A stretch of DNA of 64,000 nucleotides from Bradyrhizobium diversitatis (GCF_016031635.1 NZ_JACEGD010000019.1:214547-278546), one strand, 5' to 3'; shown: positions 42,042 through 50,815, counted from the first letter of the stretch. Notes: generated by a model from the letters alone, not told the origin. Translations and numbers: made by a program.

Positions 42042-42122
42042 CGCATCCCCCTTTGGGCCCGGCCGGTAGCGGCGCTCGCGCATGTCGTGATCAGACGTTG
42101 CGAGCCAAGCCATTTCGGCCTA

Positions 42123-42140
42123 TTTTCACCAATATGAAAA
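42123..42140. promoter_or_regulatory. Candidate operator 1 (TTTTCA-N6-TGAAAA)
   Basis: A perfect inverted repeat with 6-bp arms and a 6-base spacer in the AT-rich 160-base region between the importer operon and the XRE-cupin regulator. A dimeric helix-turn-helix protein such as the adjacent regulator could bind it. A similar palindrome lies at 42175-42188. Confidence 0.5.
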
Positions 42141-42174
42141 TTTGGTCATACTTTCACGAACGATGCAAGCGGTT

Positions 42175-42188
42175 TTCATGCACATGAA
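42175..42188. promoter_or_regulatory. Candidate operator 2 (TTCATG-CA-CATGAA)
   Basis: A 6-bp inverted repeat with a 2-base spacer, 15 bases before the GTG start of the XRE-cupin gene. It shares the TTCA/TGAA core with the site at 42123-42140, spaced about 50 bases away. Position suggests autoregulation plus control of the divergent importer. Confidence 0.5.
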
Positions 42189-42202
42189 GGAAGCGGTTTG
42201 AC

Positions 42203-42859
42203 GTGAGCGGTGGCAAAAGAATGCGCAAACCGGCCGCCGCAAAGCCGGCTAACAAGGTGAAGGCCGTCGCCAAGCCGGCCGAGCCGGCGATGGACGTCGC
42301 CGTCGGCCGCCGCATCAGGGATCTCAGGCGGATCAGGCAATTCTCGCTGGAGACGGTCGCCGCGCGGACGGACCTGTCGATCGGCTTCCTCAGCCAGATC
42401 GAGCGCGGGCTGTCGTCGCCGTCGCTGCGCGTGCTGGCAACGCTCGCCGACGTGCTCGGCGTCGGCATCGCCGCGCTGTTCGGCGCGAGCCCGGGCGCCG
42501 ACGGCGGCTCCGACCAGGTGGTCACGCGCGGCCCGCAGCGCCCGGAGCTCAAGCTCTGGCGCACCGGCGTATCAAAACAGCTGCTGAGCCCGGCGAGTAG
42601 CGACAACAAGCTCAACTTGTTCCTGGTGCATCTGGAGCCCGGCGGCTCCACCGGCGATGAGCTCTACACCCATGATGGTGAAGAGGCCGGACTCGTGCTC
42701 GAAGGCGAGATGATGCTGACGGTCGACAGCGAGACCTGGTCGCTGAAGACGGGCGACAGTTTTCGCTTCGCGAGCCGAAGGCCGCACCGGTTTTCGAATC
42801 CGGCGAACGATGCGAAGGCCGTGGTGCTGTGGGTGAATTGCGTGACGGGGGCGGGGTGA
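42203..42859 (+). CDS. XRE family regulator with cupin domain (PuuR-like, 218 aa)
   Basis: A short Lys/Ala-rich leader (1-30), an XRE helix-turn-helix (about 33-88; IRDLRRIRQFSLETVA, LSIGFLSQIERGLSSPS) and a C-terminal cupin sensor (about 130-215; LYTHDGEEAGLVLEGEM, FRFASRRPHRFSN). This architecture is that of PuuR, which senses putrescine. It is divergent from the importer and PuuB-like oxidoreductase fusion and has palindromes in the shared promoter region, so it likely controls that operon. The effector (a polyamine or amino acid) is inferred. Start GTG 42203. Confidence 0.88.
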   Translation: MSGGKRMRKPAAAKPANKVKAVAKPAEPAMDVAVGRRIRDLRRIRQFSLETVAARTDLSIGFLSQIERGLSSPSLRVLATLADVLGVGIAALFGASPGADGGSDQVVTRGPQRPELKLWRTGVSKQLLSPASSDNKLNLFLVHLEPGGSTGDELYTHDGEEAGLVLEGEMMLTVDSETWSLKTGDSFRFASRRPHRFSNPANDAKAVVLWVNCVTGAG

Positions 42860-42860
42860 C

Positions 42861-43008
42861 TTCTCTCCCTCTCCCCGTTCTTACGGGGAGAGGGTTGGGG
42901 TGAGGGGCCGCTTCCGCAAAGACGGAACAGCGGGACTCGCGAAGGCTCCCCCTCACCCGGAATTTGCTGCGCAAATTCCGGCCTCTCCCCGCACGCGGGG
43001 AGAGGCGA
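42861..43008. repeat. Palindromic intergenic repeat, type C
   Basis: Inverted units CTCTCCCTCTCCCCG...CGGGGAGAGG and GCCTCTCCCCGCACGCGGGG, with GGAATTTGC-TGC-GCAAATTCC as an inner 9-bp stem and TTCCGCAAAGACGGAA-like internal pairs. It fills the gap between two convergent genes completely and probably ends both transcripts. Confidence 0.8.
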
Positions 43009-43013
43009 AGAAA

Positions 43014-44279
43014 TTACCCGAACCGGTGCTTGTACCGCTCCACCGTCAGCGCACTGACGTCGATCTCAGGCTTCCTGCCCGACAGCATGTCGGCGAGCAC
43101 GCGCCCAGAGCCGCAGGACATGGTCCAGCCCAGCGTGCCGTGGCCGGTGTTGAGGTGGAGATTGGCGTATTGGGTCGGGCCGATCACGGGCGGGCCGTCC
43201 GGCGTCATCGGGCGCAGGCCGCTCCAGAACGTCGCCTTGGCGAGATCGCCGCCGCGCGGGAACAGGTCGGTCAGGGAATGATCGAGCGTGGCGCGGCGCG
43301 CGTCATAAAGCTTGTCCGAGAAGCCCGAGATTTCGGCGGTGCCGCCGACGCGGATGCGATCGCCGAGGCGCGTGATCGCGACCTTGTAGCTCTCGTCCAT
43401 CACGGTCGATTCCGGCGCGCCGGAGGCGTCCTTGATCGGCACCGTGATCGAATAGCCCTTAACCGGATAGACCGGCAGCGAGATGCCGAGCGGGGCTGCC
43501 AGCCGCGACGACCAGCTGCCGAGCGCGAGCACGTAAGCGTCCGCCTGCAACAGGCCGGCGCTGGTCGCGACGCCGCTGACGCGGGCGCCCTCGGTGTCGA
43601 TGCGATCGATGCCGGTGTTGAACAGGAAGCGCACGCCGAGCGCCTGGGCATGCTTGGCAAGCGACTGCGTGAACATGTGACAGTCGCCGGTCTCGTCCTG
43701 CGGCAGGCGAAGGCCGCCGACGAACTTCTCCTTCACGCCGCCGAGCGCCGGCTCGACAGCAATGCAGCCCTCACGGCTCAGCACCTCGAAGGGCACGCCG
43801 TACTGCTTGAGCACCGCGATGTCCTCGTCGGTGCCGTCGAGCTGCGCCTGGTAACGGAACAGCTGGAGCGTGCCCTGCGCGCGATCGTCATATTGGATGC
43901 CGATGTCGCGGCGCAGGTCGCGCAGGCAATCGCGGCTGTATTCCGCGATCGGAATCATCCGGCTCTTGTTGACCGCGTAGCGCTCGCTGGTGCAGTTGCG
44001 CAGCATCTTGAGCAGCCAGACCCACATCACGGGATCGAGCTTCGGGCGGATCACCAGCGGGCCGTGCTTCATCAAGAGCCACTTGACCGCCTTCACCGGC
44101 ACACCGGGGCCGGCCCAGGGCGAGGAATAGCCGGGCGACACCTCGCCGGCATTGGCGAAAGAGGTCTCCAGTGCCGGCTCCGGCTGGCGGTCGACGACCG
44201 TCACGTCATGGCCGGCACGAGCGAGGTAGTAGGCAGAGGTGACACCGATGACACCGCTGCCGAGGATCAGAACTTTCAC
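43014..44279 (-). CDS. dadA: D-amino-acid dehydrogenase, DadA type (421 aa)
   Basis: A FAD-dependent membrane-associated enzyme that oxidises D-amino acids to 2-oxo acids and feeds electrons to the respiratory chain. The N-terminus has the FAD motif GSGVIG (7-12) within MKVLILGSGVIGVTSAYYLA, then ETSFANAGEVSPGYSSPW, the DadA signature. KCT-type segments LPQDETGDCHMFTQSL, AYVLALGSWSS and LNTGHGTLGWTMSCGSGR complete the family match. Length is normal. It is 70 bases upstream-to-stop of the aminotransferase on the same strand and may share its transcript, giving an amino-acid or amine catabolic pair. Confidence 0.9.
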   Translation of the reverse strand: MKVLILGSGVIGVTSAYYLARAGHDVTVVDRQPEPALETSFANAGEVSPGYSSPWAGPGVPVKAVKWLLMKHGPLVIRPKLDPVMWVWLLKMLRNCTSERYAVNKSRMIPIAEYSRDCLRDLRRDIGIQYDDRAQGTLQLFRYQAQLDGTDEDIAVLKQYGVPFEVLSREGCIAVEPALGGVKEKFVGGLRLPQDETGDCHMFTQSLAKHAQALGVRFLFNTGIDRIDTEGARVSGVATSAGLLQADAYVLALGSWSSRLAAPLGISLPVYPVKGYSITVPIKDASGAPESTVMDESYKVAITRLGDRIRVGGTAEISGFSDKLYDARRATLDHSLTDLFPRGGDLAKATFWSGLRPMTPDGPPVIGPTQYANLHLNTGHGTLGWTMSCGSGRVLADMLSGRKPEIDVSALTVERYKHRFG

Positions 44280-44349
44280 GCTTCGTCAAACTCCCGCGGC
44301 ATCACGCTCGCCGCTGCAAGGAAACAACTCGCAACGGCGAGAGCAATTA

Positions 44350-45678
44350 TCAGGCCACCCGCTTGATGGCGTCGCCGAGGATCGAGACCATCTGGTCGAT
44401 GTGGCTCTTCTCGACGATGAGCGGAGGCGACATCGCGACGGAGTCGCCGCCAGTGCGAAGGTAGAGGCCGTTGTTGAAGCAATCGACCAGCATGTCGTAG
44501 CCGCGCGCGCCGACAGCGCCGTCACGCGGCGCCAGCTCGACCGCACCCATCAGGCCGCAATTGCGGATGTCGACGACGTTCGGCAGCCCCTTCAGCGAAT
44601 GCAGCGCATCGCGCCAATATTCGGCGAGCGAGGCACCGCGCGTGAGCAGGCCCTCGTCCTTGTAGATGTCGAGGGTCGCGATGCCGGCGGCACACGCGAC
44701 TGGATGCGCCGAATAGGTGTAGCCGTGGAACAGCTCGATCTGGTTCTCCGGGCCGTTCATCATGCCGTCGTAGATCGTGCGGCTGGCGAACACCGCGCCG
44801 CAGGGCACGGTGCCGTTGGTGATACCCTTGGCGGTCGTCATCAGGTCCGGCGTGACGCCGAAGAAGTTGGCCGCGAACGGCGTGCCGAGGCGGCCGAAGC
44901 CGGTGATGACCTCGTCGAAGATCAGCAGGATGCCGTGCTTGTCGCAGATCGCGCGCAGGCGCTGCAGATAGTTCTTGGGCGGCGGCAGCACCGCGGTCGA
45001 GCCCGGCACCGGCTCGACGATGACGGCGGCGATCGTCTCCGCGCCGTGCAGGGCGACCAGACGCTCGAGATCGTCGGCGAGCTCGGCGCCATGCTCGGGC
45101 AGGTCCTTGGCGAAGGCGTTGCGGGTGAGATCATGGGTGTGGCGGATGTGGTCGACGCCCGGCAGGAGGGTGGTGAAGGCACGGCGGTTGGCAACCATGC
45201 CGCCGACCGAGGTGCCGCCGAAGCCGACGCCGTGATAGCCGCGCTCGCGGCCGATCAGGCGGGTGCGGCTCGCCTGGCCGTTGGCGCGGTGATAGGCGAG
45301 CGCGATCTTCAGCGCGGTGTCGACCGACTCGGAGCCGGAGTTGGTGAAGAAGACGCGGTCGAGGCCATCAGGCGCGACCTCGGCGAGCCGCTCGGCGAAG
45401 TCGAACGCCAGCGGATGGCCCATCTGGAACGACGGCGCGAAGTCCAGCGTCATCAGCTGGCGCTCGACGGCGGCGGCGATCTGCTTGCGGCCGTGGCCGG
45501 CATTGACACACCAGAGGCCGGCAGAGCCGTCGATCACCTGGCGGCCGTCGACGCTTGTGTAGTACATGCCCTCGGCCGAGGAGAACAGACGCGGCGACTT
45601 CTTGAACTGCCGGTTGGCCGTGAACGGCATCCAGTACGAGTCGGTCTTGATGGTGTTCGGAATCTGATGAAGGGTCAC
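44350..45678 (-). CDS. Class III aminotransferase (beta-alanine/putrescine-pyruvate type, 442 aa)
   Basis: A PLP-dependent omega-aminotransferase. Conserved features: SAGLWCVNAGHGR, FTNSGSESVDTALKIAL, RGYHGVGFGGTSVGG, the PLP-binding Asp in IFDEVITGFGRLG, and the Schiff-base Lys in TTAKGITNG. Start GTG 45678 has AAGGAG before it. The sequence resembles beta-alanine--pyruvate transaminases, which also use putrescine-related amines. Divergent XRE-cupin regulator at 45827 suggests induction by the amine. The exact amine donor is unknown. Confidence 0.88.
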   Translation of the reverse strand: MTLHQIPNTIKTDSYWMPFTANRQFKKSPRLFSSAEGMYYTSVDGRQVIDGSAGLWCVNAGHGRKQIAAAVERQLMTLDFAPSFQMGHPLAFDFAERLAEVAPDGLDRVFFTNSGSESVDTALKIALAYHRANGQASRTRLIGRERGYHGVGFGGTSVGGMVANRRAFTTLLPGVDHIRHTHDLTRNAFAKDLPEHGAELADDLERLVALHGAETIAAVIVEPVPGSTAVLPPPKNYLQRLRAICDKHGILLIFDEVITGFGRLGTPFAANFFGVTPDLMTTAKGITNGTVPCGAVFASRTIYDGMMNGPENQIELFHGYTYSAHPVACAAGIATLDIYKDEGLLTRGASLAEYWRDALHSLKGLPNVVDIRNCGLMGAVELAPRDGAVGARGYDMLVDCFNNGLYLRTGGDSVAMSPPLIVEKSHIDQMVSILGDAIKRVA

Positions 45679-45826
45679 GGCCGCGCTCCTTTGCTGACCC
45701 AATAGCTGAGACACGGTTTCGGAACCGCAACAAGTCCTTTTCTGGTGACCTGCAAGCCATTGATTCGACTTGGCCCTTCGGTCCATATTTGCGCGATCCG
45801 CAACACCTGCAACAGGGGCCAGGGGC

Positions 45827-46375
45827 ATGAGCGTCGACATCGGTGGACGGCTGCGATTCATCCGGGCGCGCCACAAGCTGTCGCAGCGCGAACTCGCCAA
45901 GCGCGCCGGCGTCACCAATTCGACGATCTCGCTGATCGAATCCAATCAAATGAACCCTTCGGTCGGGGCGCTCAAGCGCATCCTCGACGGCATCCCGATG
46001 GGGCTCGCCGAGTTCTTCGCGCTGGAGCCGGAGTCGAGGCGCAAGATCTTCTACCGTGCCGAGGAACTCACTGAAGTCGGCAAGACGCCGATCTCCTATC
46101 GGCAGGTCGGCGACAATCTGTTCGGCCGCAGCCTGCAGATCCTGAAGGAGCGCTACGAACCCGGCAGCGATACCGGCCGTGTGCATCTCGTCCATGACGG
46201 CGAGGAAGGCGGCATCGTGATCTCGGGCAAGCTCGAGGTCACCGTCGAGGACGAGCGCCGCATCCTCAACCCCGGCGATGCCTATTATTTCGAGAGCCGC
46301 CGGCCGCATCGCTTCCGCTGCGTCGGCGGCAAGCCCTGCGAAGTAATCTCGGCCTGCACGCCGCCGACGTTTTGA
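45827..46375 (+). CDS. XRE family regulator with cupin domain (182 aa)
   Basis: XRE helix-turn-helix at about residues 8-62 (FIRARHKLSQRELAKRAG, TNSTISLIESNQMNPSVGAL) and a cupin sensor at about 105-180 (VHDGEEGGIVISGKLEV, YYFESRRPHRFRCVGG). This is the PuuR-like layout again, but it is a different, shorter protein than the one at 42203. It is divergent from the class III aminotransferase gene (148 bases), the standard layout for a regulator of an amine catabolic gene. ATG 45827 follows CAGGGG. Confidence 0.88.
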   Translation: MSVDIGGRLRFIRARHKLSQRELAKRAGVTNSTISLIESNQMNPSVGALKRILDGIPMGLAEFFALEPESRRKIFYRAEELTEVGKTPISYRQVGDNLFGRSLQILKERYEPGSDTGRVHLVHDGEEGGIVISGKLEVTVEDERRILNPGDAYYFESRRPHRFRCVGGKPCEVISACTPPTF

Positions 46376-46397
46376 AGGCGCGATAAGGTATCCGGAC

Positions 46398-46426
46398 TCT
46401 TACGGAGTCACCGGTTTCTTACGGAG
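46398..46426. repeat. Direct repeat of TCTTACGGAG, 19-base period
   Basis: TCTTACGGAG occurs at 46398-46407 and 46417-46426. A 19-base period is near two turns of the DNA helix, so two protein molecules could bind the same face. It lies between the regulator and the 50-residue gene, about 140 bases before the latter, and may be its control site. Confidence 0.5.
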
Positions 46427-46562
46427 CTTGAGCCATCTCAATTTCCCCGGGCCGCACCGCTATATATTGCGAACCATAGCCGAGCAGCCTGGCGCAAAAG
46501 GTGCTGAGGTTATCGCCCGGAGTCCCAGGCACGCCGGGGCGGCTTCGTAACAGGGCTCGCAG

Positions 46563-46715
46563 ATGAAGATCACGCTCGCCAATGCAGAAGCTGCGCTCGA
46601 CGAAGTCCAGCGCGACGCCGACAAGCTCCATTCGCGCGAGCTGCGCAAGGTCATCGCCGAATACATCGAGATGCAGCGCGAGGCGCTGAAGGCGCTCCGC
46701 AAGAAGCTGCATTGA
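46563..46715 (+). CDS. Small coiled-coil hypothetical protein (50 aa)
   Basis: ATG at 46563. The product (MKITLANAEAALDEVQRDAD...) is almost all helix, with Ala/Leu/Glu heptads and a basic end (ALKALRKKLH). The frame is closed by TGA and followed 8 bases later by a strong terminator, which supports a real transcript. No family beyond a short alpha-helical hypothetical known in related genomes. The ribosome site is weak (AACAGGG further upstream). Confidence 0.65.
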   Translation: MKITLANAEAALDEVQRDADKLHSRELRKVIAEYIEMQREALKALRKKLH

Positions 46716-46723
46716 CGAGATGC

Positions 46724-46757
46724 GACGGAGCGAGAAGATCTCGCCCCGTCCTTTTTT
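46724..46757 (+). terminator. Rho-independent terminator of the 50-aa gene
   Basis: Stem GACGG-A-GCGAG and CTCGC-C-CCGTC (one mismatch, 11 positions), loop AAGAT, then CTTTTTT. The stop of the molybdenum enzyme gene on the other strand lies directly beyond. Confidence 0.88.
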
Positions 46758-46760
46758 GCC

Positions 46761-49022
46761 TCAAAGCTGCGTCAGCAACTCCTCGATGCGGATCGGAAAG
46801 CGGCGGACGCGCACGCCGGTCGCGTGCCAGACCGCGTTGGCGACCGCGCCGGCGCTGCCGGTGATGCCGATCTCGCCGACGCCCTTGATGCCGAGCGCGT
46901 TCACATGCGGATCGTGCTCCTCGACCGTGATGACGTCCAGTGGCGGCACGTCGGCATTCACCGGGATGTGGTACTCGCCGAGATTGGCGTTCATGATCCG
47001 TCCGCTGCGCCGGTCGGTGATGGCCTCCTCGTGCAGCGCGAACGACATGCCCCAGATCATGCCGCCGAACAGCTGGCTCTGCACCATGCGCGGATTGACG
47101 ATGCGCCCGGCCGCGAAGGCGCCGACCATGCGGGTGACGCGGACCTGGCCGAGATCGGGATCGACTTTCACTTCCGCGAACACCGCGCCGTGGGCGTGCA
47201 TCGCATATTCCTCCATCGCGGCAGGGTTCGGCGCGCCGGTGCCGCGCGCCTCGACCTCGGCGACGCCGGCGCGCGCGAGGATCTCGGAATAGCTCTCGCC
47301 GCGGCTCTCGTCGTCACGCCGGATCAGCCTGCCATCGCGCGCGATCACGCCGGCATTGCCGGCGCCGAACAGCGGCGAGCGTTCGTCATTGGTGGCGAGA
47401 TCGGCAAGCCTGGCAATCACGGCCGCTCCGGCACTGTGGATCGCGGCACCGGCGGTGGCCGTGTGCGCCGAGCCACCGGCGATGCCGGCATCCGGCAGGT
47501 CGGATGTCCCCGCCTTGAACTCCACGCGGTCGACATCGAGGCCGAGACCGTCGGCCGCGATCTGGGCGAGCGCCGTCCAGGCGCCCTGCCCCATGTCGTG
47601 CGCGCCGATCTCCATCACGCCGGAGCCGTCGCGGCGGATCGCCGCGCGGGCTTCGGCCTGGAACATCAGCGCCGGGAAGGTCGCCGTGCCCATGCCCCAG
47701 CCGACCAGCAGGCCGGCATCGTCGCGCATCTGCCGCGGCCGGAGCGAACGTTTCGCCCATCCGAAGCGCGCCGCGCCCTGCTCGTAGCAGGCGCGCAGGG
47801 CTTTTGAAGAGAACGGCTTGCCGGTGATCGGCTCGATCTCGGCGTAGTTCTTCAGGCGGAAGGCCAGCGGATCCATGCCGCAGGCCCAGGCCATCTCGTC
47901 GATCGCGCTCTCCAGCGCAATCGAGCCGGTCGCCTCGCCCGGCGCACGCATGAACAGCGGTGTGCCGGTGTTGACGCGCACGGCATCATGCGAGGTGCGG
48001 ATCGCCGGCGCCGCGTAGAGCGTGTGCGAGGCATCGGCGGCCGGCTCGTAGAAATCGTCGAACGTGCTCGACACGGTCCGCGCATGGTGATCGAGCGCGG
48101 TCAGACGCCCCTCGCCATCGGCGCCGATGCGCAGTCGCTGACGCGTCGGCGCGCGATGGCCGACCGGGCCGTACATCTGCTCACGGCGCAGCACCAGCTT
48201 GATCGGCCTGCCGACCAGCTTGGCTGCCATGATGCCGAGGACGGGCGGACCGCCCATCAGCCCCTTGGAGCCGAAGCCGCCGCCGAGGAAGGGACTGCGA
48301 ATCTGGATCTTGTCGTGCGCGATGCCGAACAGTTCGGCAATGCGCGCCAGCGACAGCATCAGTCCTTGGGTCGGCATGTCCACGGATAGCCTGTCGCCAT
48401 CCCACTGAACCACGATCGCATGCGGCTCCATCGCGTTGTGATATTGCGGCGGCGTCTCGTAGGTCGCCTCGATTCGCTTCTCGGCCGAGGCAAGGCCCGC
48501 CTCGACATCGCCGCGGTGATTTTCGGTGGGATTGCCGACGCCGACAACGGGCGGCACGAAGCTCTCGCCGGCATCGAGCCCGACCAGCGGAGGCAGCGTC
48601 TCGTAGCGCGGCGCCAGCAGCGCCGCGCCTTCCGTTGCGGCCTCCAGCGTTTCCGCGATCACGACCGCGATGGGCTGGTTGGCGTAACGGACTTCGTTGC
48701 TGTGCAACGCTTCCATCCGGAACACGAACGGATTGGTCTTGATCTCCGGATCGATCGCGAGCTCCGGCTTGTGGTCCGGCGTCATGACGTCGACGACGCC
48801 AGGATGGCGCTTCGCGGCGGCGACATCGAGCGAAGTCACGCGGCCGCGCGCGATGCTGGACACGGCGATCACCGCGAACAGCATCCCGGGCGGATGATTG
48901 TCGGCGGCATAGGTCGCTCGCCCCGTAACCTTGAGGACGCCGTCACGACGGGTCAGCGGCTGGCCGATGTTCGAGCCGTGCCTGAGATGGGCGGGCGCGC
49001 TGGTCAGGTTGAGCTCAGGCAT
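46761..49022 (-). CDS. paoC: Aldehyde oxidoreductase, molybdopterin-binding large subunit (PaoC-like, 753 aa)
   Basis: The catalytic subunit of a xanthine-oxidase family enzyme. Mo-cofactor segments FLGGGFGSKG, MRAPGEATGS and DMGQGAWTAL are present, and the catalytic Glu is in GIKGVGEIGITG near the C-terminus. It begins MPELNLTSAPAHLRHG, without a signal peptide. A longer frame to 49910 is spurious and would overlap the whole FAD subunit gene. It probably oxidises aldehydes with water as oxygen source. Last gene of the three-gene operon; its start overlaps the FAD-subunit stop by 8 bases. Confidence 0.9.
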   Translation of the reverse strand: MPELNLTSAPAHLRHGSNIGQPLTRRDGVLKVTGRATYAADNHPPGMLFAVIAVSSIARGRVTSLDVAAAKRHPGVVDVMTPDHKPELAIDPEIKTNPFVFRMEALHSNEVRYANQPIAVVIAETLEAATEGAALLAPRYETLPPLVGLDAGESFVPPVVGVGNPTENHRGDVEAGLASAEKRIEATYETPPQYHNAMEPHAIVVQWDGDRLSVDMPTQGLMLSLARIAELFGIAHDKIQIRSPFLGGGFGSKGLMGGPPVLGIMAAKLVGRPIKLVLRREQMYGPVGHRAPTRQRLRIGADGEGRLTALDHHARTVSSTFDDFYEPAADASHTLYAAPAIRTSHDAVRVNTGTPLFMRAPGEATGSIALESAIDEMAWACGMDPLAFRLKNYAEIEPITGKPFSSKALRACYEQGAARFGWAKRSLRPRQMRDDAGLLVGWGMGTATFPALMFQAEARAAIRRDGSGVMEIGAHDMGQGAWTALAQIAADGLGLDVDRVEFKAGTSDLPDAGIAGGSAHTATAGAAIHSAGAAVIARLADLATNDERSPLFGAGNAGVIARDGRLIRRDDESRGESYSEILARAGVAEVEARGTGAPNPAAMEEYAMHAHGAVFAEVKVDPDLGQVRVTRMVGAFAAGRIVNPRMVQSQLFGGMIWGMSFALHEEAITDRRSGRIMNANLGEYHIPVNADVPPLDVITVEEHDPHVNALGIKGVGEIGITGSAGAVANAVWHATGVRVRRFPIRIEELLTQL

Positions 49023-50070
49023 GGATGGCTCCGGAGGTCGCGGCAAAGGGAGAGGCCGGCAGCGCGGGGATACGCGCAGGCGTGCCGGCGGCGGCGAGTA
49101 GCAGCGCGCGCACGACGATGCGGCGCGCGAGCTCGATCTTGAAGGCATTGTCGCCGGACGGTTTTGCGTCGGCGAGCGCCCGCCAGGCCGCCTCCTGGAA
49201 CGCGTCGGCCGTGGGCGCAACGTTCCTGAGCACGTCCTCCGCGCCCCGGGCGCGCCAGGGCTTTGCGGCGACGCCGCCGAGCGCAAGCCGCGCCTCCGCG
49301 ATCTTGCCGTTCTCGATCCGCAGCGCAGCTGCGGCCGATACCACGGCGAAAGCATAGGACGTGCGCTCGCGGACCTTGAGGTAGCGCGCATGCGCGGCAA
49401 AGCCGCGCGCGGCGGGCGGCAGACGCACGGCGACGATGAGGTCTCCGGGCTCGAGCGCGGAGTCGCGCTCGGGCGTATCGCCGGGCAGGCGATGCAGTTG
49501 ATCCAGCGCGATCTCGCGCCGGCCGCCCCTGCCCTCGATCTCGACGACGGCGTCGAGCGCGACCAGCGGCACGCCGAAGTCGGACGGATGCGTGGCGATG
49601 CAGCTCTCGCTCCAGCCGAGCACGGCATGGCTGCGGTTCTCGCCGTCGCGTGCGTCGCAGCCGCTGCCGGCCTCGCGCTTGTTGCAGCGGCTGGCGGTGT
49701 CGTAGAAATACGCGCAGCGTGTCCGCTGCAGCAGATTGCCGCCGACGGTTGCGGCGTTGCGCAACTGAGCCGACGCGCCGGAGAGCAGGGCCTCGGCGAC
49801 CGCGGGATAGGACCTTGCGAAGTCCGCATCGTGCGCGAGATCGGCGTTGCTGACGAGTGCGCCGATACGCACACTGCCGTCGGCGAGACGCTCGATCTGA
49901 TCGAGCCCATCGAGATGCGTGACGTCGACCAGCCGATCCGGACGGCTGACGCCGCCCTTCATCAGATCGAGCAGGTTGGTGCCGGCAGCAAGAAAAACAG
50001 CGCCCGGCAGAGCGGCGGCGGCAACGGCCTCTGCGACCGTGGCGGGCCTGACGTAATCGAACGGCTTCAT
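49015..50070 (-). CDS. paoB: Aldehyde oxidoreductase, FAD-binding subunit with extra Fe-S site (PaoB-like, 351 aa)
   Basis: The FAD subunit of the molybdenum enzyme. FAD motifs: LAAGTNLLDLMKGG and GNLLQRTRC. The segment RCAYFYDTASRCNKREAGSG followed by C has three extra cysteines (in RCAYF, RCNKR and SGCDA) like the additional [4Fe-4S] site of E. coli PaoB, which places it with periplasmic-type aldehyde oxidases rather than true xanthine dehydrogenases. ATG at 50070 overlaps the Fe-S subunit stop (ATGA). It moves electrons from the Mo centre through Fe-S clusters to FAD. Confidence 0.9.
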   Translation of the reverse strand: MKPFDYVRPATVAEAVAAAALPGAVFLAAGTNLLDLMKGGVSRPDRLVDVTHLDGLDQIERLADGSVRIGALVSNADLAHDADFARSYPAVAEALLSGASAQLRNAATVGGNLLQRTRCAYFYDTASRCNKREAGSGCDARDGENRSHAVLGWSESCIATHPSDFGVPLVALDAVVEIEGRGGRREIALDQLHRLPGDTPERDSALEPGDLIVAVRLPPAARGFAAHARYLKVRERTSYAFAVVSAAAALRIENGKIAEARLALGGVAAKPWRARGAEDVLRNVAPTADAFQEAAWRALADAKPSGDNAFKIELARRIVVRALLLAAAGTPARIPALPASPFAATSGAIHA

Positions 50071-50564
50071 GCAGAGCGCCTCTGATTGGATTCGTCCATA
50101 TGTCCTTGCGCCTCCAGCACCGCATCGACGATGCCGGCATAGGCGCCACAGCGGCAGAGATTGCCGCTCATACATTCGCGGATGCGTTCGGGATCGTTGC
50201 CGGCCTGCGCCTCGCTCATCATGCCGATGGCGCTCATGATCTGGCCTGGCGTGCAGAAGCCGCATTGAAAACCGTCATGGGCGATGAAGGCGGCCTGCAC
50301 GGGATGAAGCTGGTCGCCGCGCGCGACGCCTTCGATGGTGAGGATGTCGGCGCCGTCGTGGCTGATGGCGAGCGCGAGGCAGGAATTGATGCGCTTGCCG
50401 TCGACGAGGATAGTGCAGGCGCCGCACTGGCCGCGGTCGCATCCCTTCTTGGTTCCGGTCAGATGGAGGCGCTCACGCAGGAGATCGAGCAGCGTGACGC
50501 GTGGATCGTCGAGGACGAAATCGCGCCGCGCACCGTTCACGGTGAGGCTGATGGAGTGGTTCAT
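50067..50564 (-). CDS. paoA: Aldehyde oxidoreductase, 2Fe-2S subunit (PaoA-like, 165 aa)
   Basis: Small electron-transfer subunit. Cluster 1 ligands sit in GCDRGQCGACTILVDG with a fourth in INSC. Cluster 2 ligands are in CGFCTPGQ and CMSGNLCRCG. No Tat leader is present, unlike E. coli PaoA, so the enzyme is probably cytoplasmic. ATG at 50564, first gene of the leftward operon. A divergent TetR regulator (start 50816) faces it across 250 bases. Confidence 0.92.
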   Translation of the reverse strand: MNHSISLTVNGARRDFVLDDPRVTLLDLLRERLHLTGTKKGCDRGQCGACTILVDGKRINSCLALAISHDGADILTIEGVARGDQLHPVQAAFIAHDGFQCGFCTPGQIMSAIGMMSEAQAGNDPERIRECMSGNLCRCGAYAGIVDAVLEAQGHMDESNQRRSA

Positions 50565-50815
50565 ACAAGGCTCCGATCAGATATGGACATGAGTCATCGC
50601 GCAGCGCGCCACCGCCGTGGCCGCCGTCGATACCGCGCCGCCCGAACACGATGCGGGCCGACGCTCGACCGAAGATACGGAGGCTTCCTCCGTTTAACAA
50701 GGGCCGCCCGCAAATATTTGGAATTCGTCAAAAGCCCTTGCGCCACCAACGCAATGCGGCCTCTTTGGGTTCGACGAGGGTTCAATCTAACCAATTCGTG
50801 ATCTACATTGCCGCC

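Noticed and set aside
49023..49910. N-terminal extension of the molybdenum large subunit
   Set aside because: The extension is Arg/Ser/Pro-rich and lies on the FAD-subunit gene in another frame; the family start at MPELN fits.
46761..50564. Xanthine dehydrogenase for purine breakdown
   Set aside because: Three separate subunits in Fe-S, FAD, Mo order and the extra Cys segment in the FAD subunit fit PaoABC-type aldehyde oxidase better, and no purine genes are near.
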